From PALSA-505 sp963762615 (lineage in GTDB: Bacteria > Actinomycetota > Actinomycetes > Streptosporangiales > Streptosporangiaceae), in NCBI GenBank assembly GCA_963762615.1, contig CAVXLG010000015.1, forward strand, positions 7,787-71,786: 64,000 nucleotides of DNA, written 5' to 3'. Below, piece after piece: positions 46,531 to 54,727 of this stretch. Numbering within the stretch: the first letter of the stretch is position 1; the number at the start of each line of letters is the position of its first letter. A model generated the notes under the pieces. That model did not search any database, was not told where the DNA came from, and saw nothing but the letters and a program-made list of their open reading frames with translations. The translations under genes and the position numbers were made by a program.

Positions 46531-47200
46531 CGTGTTGTCGCCGGTGCTCTGTAACGCCTACCTGCACCGGCTGGACCGGGCATGGCAGGCGGCCGAGCAC
46601 GGGGTGCTGGTCCGCTACGTCAACGACGCGGTGGTGATGTGCGACACCAGGGGACAGGCGGAGGCCGCGCTGGCGCGGCTTACCAGCCTGCTGGCCGGGC
46701 TTGGGCTGGAGCCCAAGGCGGCCAAGACCCGCATCGTGGAGCTGGCCGAAGGGAACCCGGGGTTTGACTTCCTCGGGTTTCATCATCGGCTGGTACGCGG
46801 GCGGACCCCGAAGTCGGCGCACCTGACGTTCCTCGCCCGCTGGCCCTCACGCAAGGCGGCCCAGCAGGCCCGCGACCGGATCCGGGAGATCACCGGCCGG
46901 GAGCGGCTGCTGGTGCAGGCCGAGGTCATCGTCACGGAACTGAACATGTTCCTGCGCGGCTGGGCCGGGTACTTCCGCTACGGAAACTCGGCCCGGGTCC
47001 TCGGCCAGGTCGGGAACTACGCCCTCTGGCGGCTCGGGCTGTGGTTGTCCAAGAGGGGCAACCGGCGGCACGGCTGGCGGTGGGGCGTAACCCAGGTGCT
47101 GCTATCGCCAGACCACCTGGGCCTGGCCAGCCTCCATCGAACCGTCATCCCGCCCCGGCCCTACCGGGACTGGCGCGGGGAAGCCGAATGCCGCCGGTGA
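46531..47200 (+). pseudogene. group II intron reverse transcriptase, 3' part with maturase domain
   Basis: VLSPVLCNAYLHRLDRAWQA, then the RT active-site block LVRYVNDAVVMCDT. Group II RTs normally have YADD, here YVND, so the first catalytic Asp is Asn. RIVELAEGNPGFDFLGFHHR and a maturase/X domain follow (ELNMFLRGWAGYFRYGNSAR, QVGNYALWRLGLWLSKRGNR). It ends at 47200, just before domain V. The 3' part itself has no frameshift. Both the split and the YVND change argue against activity. Confidence 0.87.
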
Positions 47201-47405
47201 AGAACGTCGGTAAGCCGTGTGCGGGAGAACCGCATGCACGGTTTGACGGGCGGGGACTGGAAACGGGGCCGTGATCAGCGGAAACCGCGCCAGTCCCCGA
47301 CCCTCCCATTTCGTGCTGTGAGCTGGGATGGTGCGGGTGCCGGTTGATGTGATCTTGTTATGAGATGGGCGGACGTGGGCGCAGCCGCCTCGTGATCCTG
47401 TCTGT

Positions 47406-48818
47406 GTGACGAGAACAAAACCAAAGACGGCTGCTGACCTCATGGTAGAGGCCAGCCGGGCCGGTGACCTGCTGAGTGAGCTGATCGACGGTATCCGGGG
47501 GTGCTTCCGGCGGGTGGAGCCGTGGATCCAGGCGGGTAAGTATGTCCGGGCGTGCCTGTCGGATCTGGGCAAGCGCAACGGCTGGACCATCGCGGAACAG
47601 GTGGGAGATGCCACCCCGGACAAGACCCAGCGGCTGCTCAACCATGCGTGCTGGGACCACCTCGCGGCGGTGAGCGTGATCCGGCGGTTCGTGATCGGCG
47701 GCCTGGACGCCGCCGCCGGGCGCGGCGGGCTGCGGATCGGGGCGCTGGATGAGACCGGCCAGCAGAAAGCGGGCGCGGCCACCGCGGGGGTGAAACGGCA
47801 GTACATGGGGTGCGCCGGGCGGGTCGCCAACGGGATCAACACCGTGCACCTGTCCTATGTCCGCCAGTACCGGGGGCACGCACTGATCGGGTTCCGGCAG
47901 TGGATCCCGCGCGAGCAGATCGAGGATCCCGCGGTGCGGGAACGGATGGGGCTGCCCGCGGACCTGGTGTTCGCGACCAAGGGCGAGCTGGCGGTGCAGA
48001 TACTCGCCGACGCCTATGGCCGACCGGATGGCGGTCAACTTCGTGTGCGGGGATGAGGTGTATGGCAGCAGTCCCGCCTGCGCTGTTACCTGGAAGAACA
48101 CGGCCAGGGGTATGTGCTGCGGGTCGCGAAGACGTTCCTGCTCAGCCTCGGCGGCGGCCGCAGGCTGAGCTGCGCCGGCGTGGTCAGACACCTGCCTGCG
48201 GGCCCGGCGGCGCTGGATGCTCGCCTCAGCCGGGAGCGGATCGAAAGGCGAACGGGACTACGCCTGGGCGTGGATCACCACCGCCAGCCCGCGGCACTGG
48301 CTGCTGGTCCGCCGGCACCTGGCCACCGGCGAATGCGCCTGCCACTACTGCCACGTCCGGCAGGCCAGCCCGTCTCCCTCAACCGGCTGATCACCGCGGC
48401 CGGGCTGCGCTGGCCGGCCGAGGAGAGCTTCGAGTTCGGCAAGGACTACTTCGGCCTGGACCAGTCCCAGGTCCGGCTGCACACCGCGATCACCCGGCAC
48501 ACCGTGCTGGTCATGGCCGCGCTCGCCGTCTGCGTCATCGCCGCCGCCCAGGCCCGGCAGCGAACCGACACCCAGGCCCCGCCGCCGGCCAGCCCCGATG
48601 ACCTGCCGCCGGCCGATCCCGGGCTGATCCCGCTGACCGTCGCGGAGATCAAGCGCCTGTTCAACGCCGCCACCGCGCGCCCCCGGCCCGCCTGGCACGC
48701 TGCCCGGTGGTCCCGATGGCGGCGCCGCCACCAAGCCCGCGCCCGCTGGTACCACAAACGCGCCCGGCTGCCGCCAACCCCAATTCGCCAGGTAAACCCT
48801 AAAATGGGCTGCCTCTAG
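47406..48818 (+). pseudogene. IS701-family transposase, frameshifted
   Basis: The intact N-terminal part (216 aa) reads GCFRRVEPWIQAGKYVRACL, GDATPDKTQRLLNHACWDHL and the DDE signature ALDETGQQKAGAATAGVKRQ-YMGCAGRVANGINTVHLSYV. After a shift near 48020 come MAVNFVCGDEVYGSSPALRC, YLEEHGQGYVLRVAKTFLLS, further shifts, then RWPAEESFEFGKDYFGLDQS (Glu region) and RHTVLVMAALAVCVIAAAQA. The last codons read through the IS end into the CTAG repeat. At least three indels, so inactive as sequenced. Confidence 0.87.
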
Positions 48819-49267
48819 CCAGGGAGGGACAAGCACCAGGGACAGGACAGCGCCAGCCTCGAGGCCCATGCGTGCGTGCCTGCGAGCTCACAAGGTGCGC
48901 GCGCCAGCCTGCCAGGCCCAGCCTCATCTTGTATAAGTACCACCCCGGACCACCCCACGCGCGAGCATGGGCAGCTGCACGCGCCGGCCGCGGCCAGGTC
49001 GATGCTGACTGATCGCCGGGACGGGCAAACGGGGTCTGGACCCTCGACTACCTCTCACGTTTACGACACCCGTTTTCACCCTTAGGCCCGCCGTCTGCGG
49101 TCGCGTTCTCATGATCGTTGCCCCGTCGGCACGGGCTGGTCCCTCATGGGTAACCCGGGCAGGGCCTGTACTTCCGGGCTCAGTGGCGCACCATTTGGGC
49201 GTACGCGCGATCCGCGTGCCTTCGGGCTCGCGGGAGATCGCATACCTCCCGTGAAAGGGGAACGCTC

Positions 49268-49423
49268 ATGCACCTGCCACGTGTCCTGGTGATAGCCGGG
49301 GCGACTGCCTTACTGCTGGGCGTCGGCGGCGCCGCGGCCGTCGGTACCTGGCCTTGCCCCGCTGATGTTCGAGGGAGCACCAGCGGGGCTGGTGCTCCCT
49401 CGATTACTGCGGTTGTTGGTTAG
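49268..49423 (+). CDS. possible 51-residue secreted peptide, second copy
   Basis: Identical to the ORF at 41162-41317, including its ribosome binding site. It is convergent with array gene 3 and contains the terminator hairpin. The identity reflects the recent spacer duplication, so it adds no independent evidence for coding. Confidence 0.33.
   Translation: MHLPRVLVIAGATALLLGVGGAAAVGTWPCPADVRGSTSGAGAPSITAVVG
49370..49402. terminator. 15-bp hairpin, terminator of array gene 3
   Basis: Third copy of the CGAGGGAGCACCAGC hairpin, about 20 bases after the stop codon of the minus-strand gene. Confidence 0.88.
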
Positions 49424-50575
49424 TTAGCGGATACCGAGATGCCGGAGCACACTGCGCAGCTCGGCGCCGGAGATCCGGCGGACGCCTGCCCGGGGGCCGC
49501 CGGTCTTGCTGCTGGCCTTGATCGCGGACAGCAGGATCCTGGCATTGTTAGCCTTCATGTTCTCGCCCGCGTAGGTGAAGGCGATGTCGAAGGAGCCGTT
49601 GAGCGTGAGGCTGTTCACCCCGGACGCCGCGGGCAGGCCGGTGCCGGCGTCGAGCGCCTCGTTGACCGGGATGTTGGCCGCGCCGCCCGGGCCGCAGCCG
49701 GTGACGCCCGGCGCGGTGAACGTGGTGTCACTGGCAATCGCCCCGTTGATCCCGAGGGTACCGGTGTCCGGGTGCTTGACCGGGTTCGGGTCGGTTTCAC
49801 TGACGAGCCCCCCGCCGGGGCCAACGGAGAGCTGCGGGTTGATCACGACCGGGTTGTTGTCGGACCCGATGTAGCAGCTGTTGCCGAGCAGCGGGTTGAT
49901 CAGCTGGAACTTGATCCGCTGGGTCCAGCTGAACACCCCGAAGTTCGTGATCTGCCCCGCGGACTGGGCCAGCGCGTACACGTCGAGGTACTTCCCGCCG
50001 AAGTGCACGGCCTGGCTGCAGATGTTCTTGACGACCGGGTCGGTCGCGGTGGCGCAGCCCAGCACGGTGGTCAGGGGCACCGGGATCAGGTCCGGCTTGG
50101 TGACCAGCATCGCGGACAGGCCCGCGGGCGGCGGCAGGATCCCGCCGGCGTACGACGTGATCTGGTTAGGGCCACTGTTGTCGCCCCCAGCTGCGGCGAA
50201 CGGCGGAGTCCAGAAGCCGAACTGCACGTTCACCGGCCGCACGACCGGCGTCGTGATGTTACCGATCGTGATCGAGCCGCTGGCCACCTGCCCGACGGTG
50301 CACGCGGCGATAGACACGCCCGTGTACCCGCTGTCCGTCAGGGACGGGGACTCCGCCATGAGGGCGTTATCCTTTTGTATCGGGCAGTTGGTGAACGGCG
50401 CGTAGATGCCACCCGGCGGCGGGTAACCCGGCCCGATCGCGCCGGGGCGCGCGTGCGAGGCCGGGTGCGTGGCCAGCGCCATCGCCGGCACCCCGACGGC
50501 GATCAGCGCTACCGCGCTGGCCGACGTCGCAGTCACCAGCAGTGCCCTATGGCTTCGCCATCTGAACGTTTTCAT
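49424..50575 (-). CDS. secreted protein, array family, copy 3
   Basis: The protein has 383 residues from MKTFRWRSHRALLVTATSAS. The signal peptide and the first 15 mature residues are nearly identical to copy 1. The body differs: IYAPFTNCPIQKDNALMAES, GVSIAACTVGQVASGSITIG, FGFWTPPFAAAGGDNSGPNQ, CYIGSDNNPVVINPQL, GCGPGGAANIPVNEALDAGT, and a C-terminal segment DIAFTYAGENMKANNARILL not found in the others. The last 25 residues match copy 2. It is therefore a mosaic, with 5' end and leader like copy 1 and 3' end and spacer like copy 2. Secreted; function unknown. Confidence 0.88.
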   Translation of the reverse strand: MKTFRWRSHRALLVTATSASAVALIAVGVPAMALATHPASHARPGAIGPGYPPPGGIYAPFTNCPIQKDNALMAESPSLTDSGYTGVSIAACTVGQVASGSITIGNITTPVVRPVNVQFGFWTPPFAAAGGDNSGPNQITSYAGGILPPPAGLSAMLVTKPDLIPVPLTTVLGCATATDPVVKNICSQAVHFGGKYLDVYALAQSAGQITNFGVFSWTQRIKFQLINPLLGNSCYIGSDNNPVVINPQLSVGPGGGLVSETDPNPVKHPDTGTLGINGAIASDTTFTAPGVTGCGPGGAANIPVNEALDAGTGLPAASGVNSLTLNGSFDIAFTYAGENMKANNARILLSAIKASSKTGGPRAGVRRISGAELRSVLRHLGIR

Positions 50576-50925
50576 CGACATTTCTCCTTATGTCTCATTG
50601 TCACCGATCCGCGTCAAATAGAGCCTGCCAGCAGGACATCACGCGAAGGCCACTTCACATGGTCTATTCGCGCCTATCCGTGGATCAGGCTCGTCCGTGG
50701 ATGTTCATCCTGACGAACGGTGTGGTCCTGACGCAGGCCGCAGCGTATCTGCCCAGGCCGCAGTGATACGGCCTGGCCTTGCACCAAGATCAACTTTGGC
50801 TCAGTGGCTCCAGGGCATGCCATAGGAGGCCGCCTATACGGTCATCTGGCCGACCCTTACCGTGCACGATTCGCCGTCGGGTTACTGGCAAGTAAAATTA
50901 GAGCACTGATGTGTGCAAATGTCAA
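50576..50925 (-). promoter_or_regulatory. promoter and conserved leader of array gene 3
   Basis: TTGACA at 50920-50925 and TCTAAT at 50897-50902, 17-base spacer. The region is nearly identical to that of array gene 1, apart from a 16-17 base deletion close to the ribosome binding site. Confidence 0.8.
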
Positions 50926-51027
50926 GATTCAACTGCCATTCCGGCCCCCGAAAGCAGCCGCTTTGCCAGCAAATGACAATCTGGCATTTGTATTTTGTGA
51001 GCAGCAGGCGGGCGAGCACGGCCGCCG

Positions 51028-51264
51028 TCACTTGGTTCTACTGGCGAGGCGTTCGCTGCTGCGGGCGGTCCGAGCCGCACGGCGCCGGTCAAGTTCCTGT
51101 TGCCAGCCGCGGCGGCCCGCAGACTTGATCCAGGCGGCGCGCTCGGCGAGCAGGGCCCGGGCGCGTGCCTCTTCGGTCTTCGCCGCCGTGGGGACGGCGC
51201 GCAGGGCTGTGCTCGGTTCCCAGAGGCCCGCTTGCTGCAGGCGGCGCGCGGTTGCGGGGTTCAT
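51028..51264 (-). CDS. small basic protein of unknown function
   Basis: 78 residues from MNPATARRLQQAGLWEPSTA, continuing AVPTAAKTEEARARALLAER and AAWIKSAGRRGWQQELDRRR. It is helical and basic, possibly nucleic-acid binding. Its 3' third is also present in the spacers at about 40588-40650 and 42910-42975, where the rest is replaced by other sequence. It may therefore have been the ancestral gene upstream of the array. No family is recognised. Confidence 0.4.
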   Translation of the reverse strand: MNPATARRLQQAGLWEPSTALRAVPTAAKTEEARARALLAERAAWIKSAGRRGWQQELDRRRAARTARSSERLASRTK

Positions 51265-51441
51265 GTTTGCACCGCTGTTCCGCACCGTGGCCGGGTACTA
51301 CAAGCCGCACCCGGTGCGGTTAACGTAGCACGTCTTGTCAAGCTCATATCAGATTGCATTTGCAAGCCTCTGACCTGCGGGTCTTGGCCAAATTTGGCCA
51401 CTGCGCATCGTGTATGCGGTGGCCATTTCTGGCCGCACCGC

Positions 51442-51921
51442 TCACCTGGGGTTCCTGGCCAGATTTGGCCACGCGGTTACCGCCCTCCGGTAGGTCCGGG
51501 CCGGCATTCCTAGCTTCTCCGCGGCGGCCTGCGGGGTGCAGTTCCACGCCAGGCATGCGACCCGCAGTTCGAGCGCCGCGCCGCTCATGCCGATCAGCTT
51601 CTCCAGCTCGGCCCGGGGAACGGCGTCGCGGCGCGGCCTGGTCTTCGGCAGGCTGGCCAGGCAGCCGGGCAGGAGCCTGGCGAGGGCGTCCCGCAGGTCG
51701 GCCCGGGGGCACACGGGCTGCCGGTGGCAGCACCAGAGGATTCGGCCGGCCTTGACGGTGACGGACAGCGCGCGGCCGGTCTTGCACACCGGGCACGCGG
51801 CCCGCCATCCGCCTGTTTCCGGGCGCGTGGCGAGAGCGGGGCACCGCAGTGCGAGCCTCTGGTAGTGTCGGCCGACTGCCCTGGACCAGATCGGCCACTG
51901 GCAGCCATACGGGGGGTTCAT
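51442..51921 (-). CDS. zinc-finger protein resembling primase/replication-associated proteins
   Basis: 159 residues from MNPPYGCQWPIWSRAVGRHY. ALATRPETGGWRAACPVCKT, with AGRILWCCHRQPVCPRADLR, gives Cys/His pairs spaced like the CHC2-type zinc finger of primases and plasmid replication proteins. A C-terminal HTH-like region (WNCTPQAAAEKLGMPARTYR) follows, ending AWPNLARNPR. Its ATG overlaps the divergent start of the beta-helix gene by two bases, so one of the two starts may be misplaced. Function unknown. Confidence 0.65.
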   Translation of the reverse strand: MNPPYGCQWPIWSRAVGRHYQRLALRCPALATRPETGGWRAACPVCKTGRALSVTVKAGRILWCCHRQPVCPRADLRDALARLLPGCLASLPKTRPRRDAVPRAELEKLIGMSGAALELRVACLAWNCTPQAAAEKLGMPARTYRRAVTAWPNLARNPR

Positions 51922-53245
51922 GAACACGCAAGCTTCTTCCTGCGTGCGCGGGCGCGCAGGACGATACGCGGCGACCGCGCTGGGGGCGGGGGCGGTGCTG
52001 GCCTTGGGTGTTTTCGCCCCTAATGCCGCCCAGGCCGCCGCGCCGGCGACCTTGTACGTGTCACAGGGAGGTCTGGACAGCGGCACCTGCACGTCGGCGA
52101 GTCCCTGCGCCACCGTCAGCTACGCCCTCACCAAGGCCGCCTCCGGCGCCACCATCGAGGTCTCGGGCACGATCGACGACCACCCGGTCATCTCGTCCCC
52201 GGTCACCATCACCACCTGGCCTGGCGGCCCAGCCGGCTCGCCTGCGGTCCTCGACGGGACGGCGAGCGGGACCGTCGTCACAGTAGGCTCAGGGGTTACC
52301 GGCGTAACTCTCAACGACCTGACTATCGAGCACGGGTCTCTTGGCGTCTTCAACAGCGAGGGCACCCTCACGCTCACCGACAGCACCGTGACAGGGAACG
52401 CCACCGCGGCCGAACCATACGCCGGAATCTGGAACTACTCCGACAGCACCACGACCATCATCGACAGCACTGTCACGAAGAACTCGGGCAACCAAAACGT
52501 TGGCGCCGGCATTGACAACAACGGGACGATGACCGTCATCGCCAGCACCATCTCGGGGAACACCGGCGGCGGCATCTACAGCGGCCAGCTCGACACCGCC
52601 GCCCTGGGCGCCACGATCGTGGCCGGCAACACCGGGAGCAACTGCTCCGCATACGACGCCGGAAGCCTGGACAGCGCCGGCTACAACCTGACCAGCGACA
52701 CGACCGGCAGCGCCTGCAGCTTCACCGCCGCGACCGACCTGGTGAACAAGAACCCGCTCCTCGGTTCCCTCGCCAATAACGGCGGCCCGACGCAAACCCT
52801 GCTGCCCGGCGCCAAAAGCCCGGCCGCCGACGTGATCCCCAAAGCCACCACCCTGCGGGGGGTTGCGGTCTGCCCGGCCACCGACCAGCGTGGCATCGCC
52901 CGGCCCGGGCACGGTGAGACCGGCTGCACCATCGGCGCGGTCGAGGCAGCTCTTACGAAAGCCACCACTACGTCGGTGACCCTGACCCCAGCCACCGTCG
53001 CGGCTGGCGCCAGGGTCGCCTACCTGGCCGCGGTGAACCCGAAGTCGGGTACCGGCACGCCGGCCGGGACGATCTCCTTCACCGCCGGCTCCACGAAACT
53101 GTGCACGGCCGTCCTGTCCGGCGGCGTCGCCGCCTGCGGAGCCACCAGCGCCCCGGCCGGGACCGACACCGTGACCGGGACATACTCCGGTGGTGGCGGC
53201 TATGCCAAGTCCTCGGGTACCGCCACCCTGACCGTGACACCGTGA
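51920..53245 (+). CDS. secreted right-handed beta-helix (choice-of-anchor-Q-like) protein with Ig-like domain
   Basis: The protein has 441 residues. Signal peptide: RGRAGRYAATALGAGAVLAL to AQA-AAP. Next comes the CSLR-like entry motif of these proteins (YVSQGGLDSGTCTSASPCAT), then parallel beta-helix rungs (LTLTDSTVTGNATAAEPYAG, TTTIIDSTVTKNSGNQNVGA, MTVIASTISGNTGGGI). The segment NPLLGSLANNGGPTQTLLPG ending RGIARPGHGETGCTIGAVEA is the typical close of the choice-of-anchor Q domain. An 85-residue Ig-like (Big_3_5) domain ends the protein (TVAAGARVAYLAAVNPKSGT, GTISFTAGSTKLCTAVLSGG). GGGGGG lies six bases before the ATG. No cell-wall sorting signal, so probably released or surface-bound. Confidence 0.87.
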   Translation: MNTQASSCVRGRAGRYAATALGAGAVLALGVFAPNAAQAAAPATLYVSQGGLDSGTCTSASPCATVSYALTKAASGATIEVSGTIDDHPVISSPVTITTWPGGPAGSPAVLDGTASGTVVTVGSGVTGVTLNDLTIEHGSLGVFNSEGTLTLTDSTVTGNATAAEPYAGIWNYSDSTTTIIDSTVTKNSGNQNVGAGIDNNGTMTVIASTISGNTGGGIYSGQLDTAALGATIVAGNTGSNCSAYDAGSLDSAGYNLTSDTTGSACSFTAATDLVNKNPLLGSLANNGGPTQTLLPGAKSPAADVIPKATTLRGVAVCPATDQRGIARPGHGETGCTIGAVEAALTKATTTSVTLTPATVAAGARVAYLAAVNPKSGTGTPAGTISFTAGSTKLCTAVLSGGVAACGATSAPAGTDTVTGTYSGGGGYAKSSGTATLTVTP

Positions 53246-53374
53246 CAAAGCCTTAGCGCCCGCCCGGGCCATCAGCTGGGCCGGCACGTACCGGCGAGAC
53301 GAGTCCTAATCCGAGATCAACTCATGGCGGTTCATGCCCTGAACGGCAAGAGCCCACAAGGCAGGAGGGAAATC

Positions 53375-53812
53375 ATGAAGGTTCGCACGTCCATCATCGC
53401 GGCCGGCGCGGCGGCCGTTCTCGGCACCACGGGGGCGCTCGCGCTCCCGGCCGTGGCCAGCGCGCACAGTAGTACGACCACGCTGAAGTTCACCGCTGTG
53501 CAAAAGGCCACGGTCAGCTTCGGCAAGGCCGCCGAAGGCATCCAGGACACCGACGTCAACGCGTTGAACAAGGTTGTGGGCTTCGACGAGCTGTACGTCG
53601 CGTTCGCGTCGTCGGGCACCGGCGCCGCTAACGTCACCGTGGACACCAAGGGCGGGTTCCTGTACGGCACGTTCAGCATCTCTAAGAGCGGCGTGATCAC
53701 CAACGGCAAGGTGACCGGGGGAACCGGCGCGTTCAAGGGAGCCACCGGAACCATCATGGTCAAGACCGTCTCCAGCACCAAGCACGCCGTCACGATCACT
53801 TACAGCGGCTAG
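53375..53812 (+). CDS. secreted allene-oxide-cyclase-like barrel protein
   Basis: 145 residues from MKVRTSIIAAGAAAVLGTTG (AGGAGGG upstream). Cleavage is likely near AVASA-HSS. The mature part forms an eight-strand-type beta pattern (VVGFDELYVAFASSGTGAAN, GGFLYGTFSISKSGVITNGK, VTGGTGAFKGATGTIMVKTV) found in allene-oxide-cyclase/dirigent-like bacterial proteins. Plant AOC active-site residues cannot be assigned, so catalysis is not claimed. It may be co-transcribed with the beta-helix gene 130 bases upstream. A strong terminator follows. Confidence 0.85.
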   Translation: MKVRTSIIAAGAAAVLGTTGALALPAVASAHSSTTTLKFTAVQKATVSFGKAAEGIQDTDVNALNKVVGFDELYVAFASSGTGAANVTVDTKGGFLYGTFSISKSGVITNGKVTGGTGAFKGATGTIMVKTVSSTKHAVTITYSG

Positions 53813-53836
53813 CCAGAATCCGGCAGCCTCATGGAG

Positions 53837-53875
53837 GGCGGGACGGTCCCGTCCCGGCAGCGGGACCGTCCCGCC
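53837..53875 (+). terminator. Rho-independent terminator
   Basis: A 15-bp perfect stem (GGCGGGACGGTCCCG and its reverse complement) with a nine-base loop, followed by TTTG. It lies 25 bases after the stop of the barrel-protein gene. Confidence 0.9.
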
Positions 53876-53997
53876 TTTGCCGGGCCGGCGGAAGGGACGC
53901 CACGCCCTGGTGTTGTACCCGTCGTGCCGTGCTGGGGTGTGCCGGGGGTCGCGGTGTCCTGGCTGCGGCTGGGTGGTCGTGTAGGGACGCCGGCTGG

Positions 53998-54727
53998 TCA
54001 GTGCAGCGGCTGGTTCCAACTCTGCTGGTTCTGCGGCACGAACCAGGTCTGGAAGTTCCCGCCGCCGTTGGTCAGGTCAGTCGGGATGGCGACCCAGTCG
54101 CTGCCGGACTGCTGTTCGGTGTTGGCCAGCAGCTTGTGGTGTACCCACCACGACCACAGCGACGACTGGCGGCCGCTGTAGGTGGTCAGCCCGACATTGC
54201 TGTAGGCGGCGATCTTGGTGTACTGAGCAGGCGGGGTATGCGAGTACGAGCCGTCCCACGGCGTGCTGCCGAACTCGGTGCCCCCCGGGCCTCGGTGAAC
54301 GACTGCCCGGTGGCCGTGTAGGACGCGGTGAAGGTGATGCTGTCGTCTTCAGGCTCCGATTCGTACATATACACCTGGCCGTGCACCGGGTCGTAGGTGA
54401 TCGATAGCTCCCACGAACCTGAGTACAAGGTGGCCGGGCCCCGGGTCGCAGCCGGAAGGGTGGGTGCAGGTTTCACCGTTCGGGTTGGACGCGAGCACCG
54501 TGTGCGTGCTGCGGTCGTAGACGGTGGCGTACGTGGTGCAGCCGCTGCCTGAGGTGCTGGCGGTGACGCCGAGGCTGACCACCAGGCCGGAGGACCAGAG
54601 CTGGACGCTGTGCCCGTAGCTGGCCACCTCGCTTGAGTACTGCCGGGCCGGCGCATGAAGACGGTCGCGGTGATGTTCTGGAACTAGGCCCCGGTGGCGG
54701 TGTACCCGGCCTGCTCCGGGCTGATCT
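53998..54727 (-). pseudogene. secreted beta-rich protein, frameshifted and 5'-truncated
   Basis: Minus-strand pieces in order: SPEQAGYTATGA (then a stop), FQNITATVFMRRP, SSEVASYGHSVQLWSSGLVV, SLGVTASTSGSGCTTYATVY, GPATLYSGSWELSITYDPVH, DSITFTASYTATGQSFTEA, then GTEFGSTPWDGSYSHTPPAQ and LANTEQQSGSDWVAIPTDLT to the stop at 53998-54000. Three or more indels and one internal stop. The 5' end abuts the IS at 54728. It resembles secreted proteins of the concanavalin/G1-peptidase-like type, but the assignment is weak. Confidence 0.6.

Larger units (their letters stand above)
43044..47309 (+). mobile_element. group II intron, carrying an inner insertion
   Basis: It begins GTGCG (43044-43048), the group II 5' consensus. 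The first 550 bases are a structured, G-rich non-coding region before the reverse transcriptase. A clear domain V lies at about 47213-47243 (AGCCGTGTGCGGGAGAACCG with its pairing strand GCATGCACGGTTT, including the AGC triad). A GC-rich domain VI follows, and the intron ends ...CCCAT at about 47309. Inside, the reverse transcriptase ORF is split by a 2.2-kb serine-recombinase element. Confidence 0.85.
43033..48814 (+). mobile_element. IS701-type element interrupted by a group II intron
   Basis: The element is flanked by CTAG direct repeats (43029-43032 and 48815-48818), matching the YTAR target preference of the IS701 family. The uninterrupted site is preserved in the neighbouring unit at 40709-40712. 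The ends carry short inverted repeats (AGGGCAGCC at left, reverse complement of GGGCTGCCT at right). Only 11 bases of the left end precede the intron; the transposase is to the right (47406-48818). Without the intron the IS would be about 1.5 kb. Confidence 0.85.
48815..49500. repeat. 686-bp duplication, copy B (identical to 40709-41394)
   Basis: Exact counterpart of copy A; it starts at the CTAG that follows the IS701-type element. See copy A for content. Confidence 0.95.
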
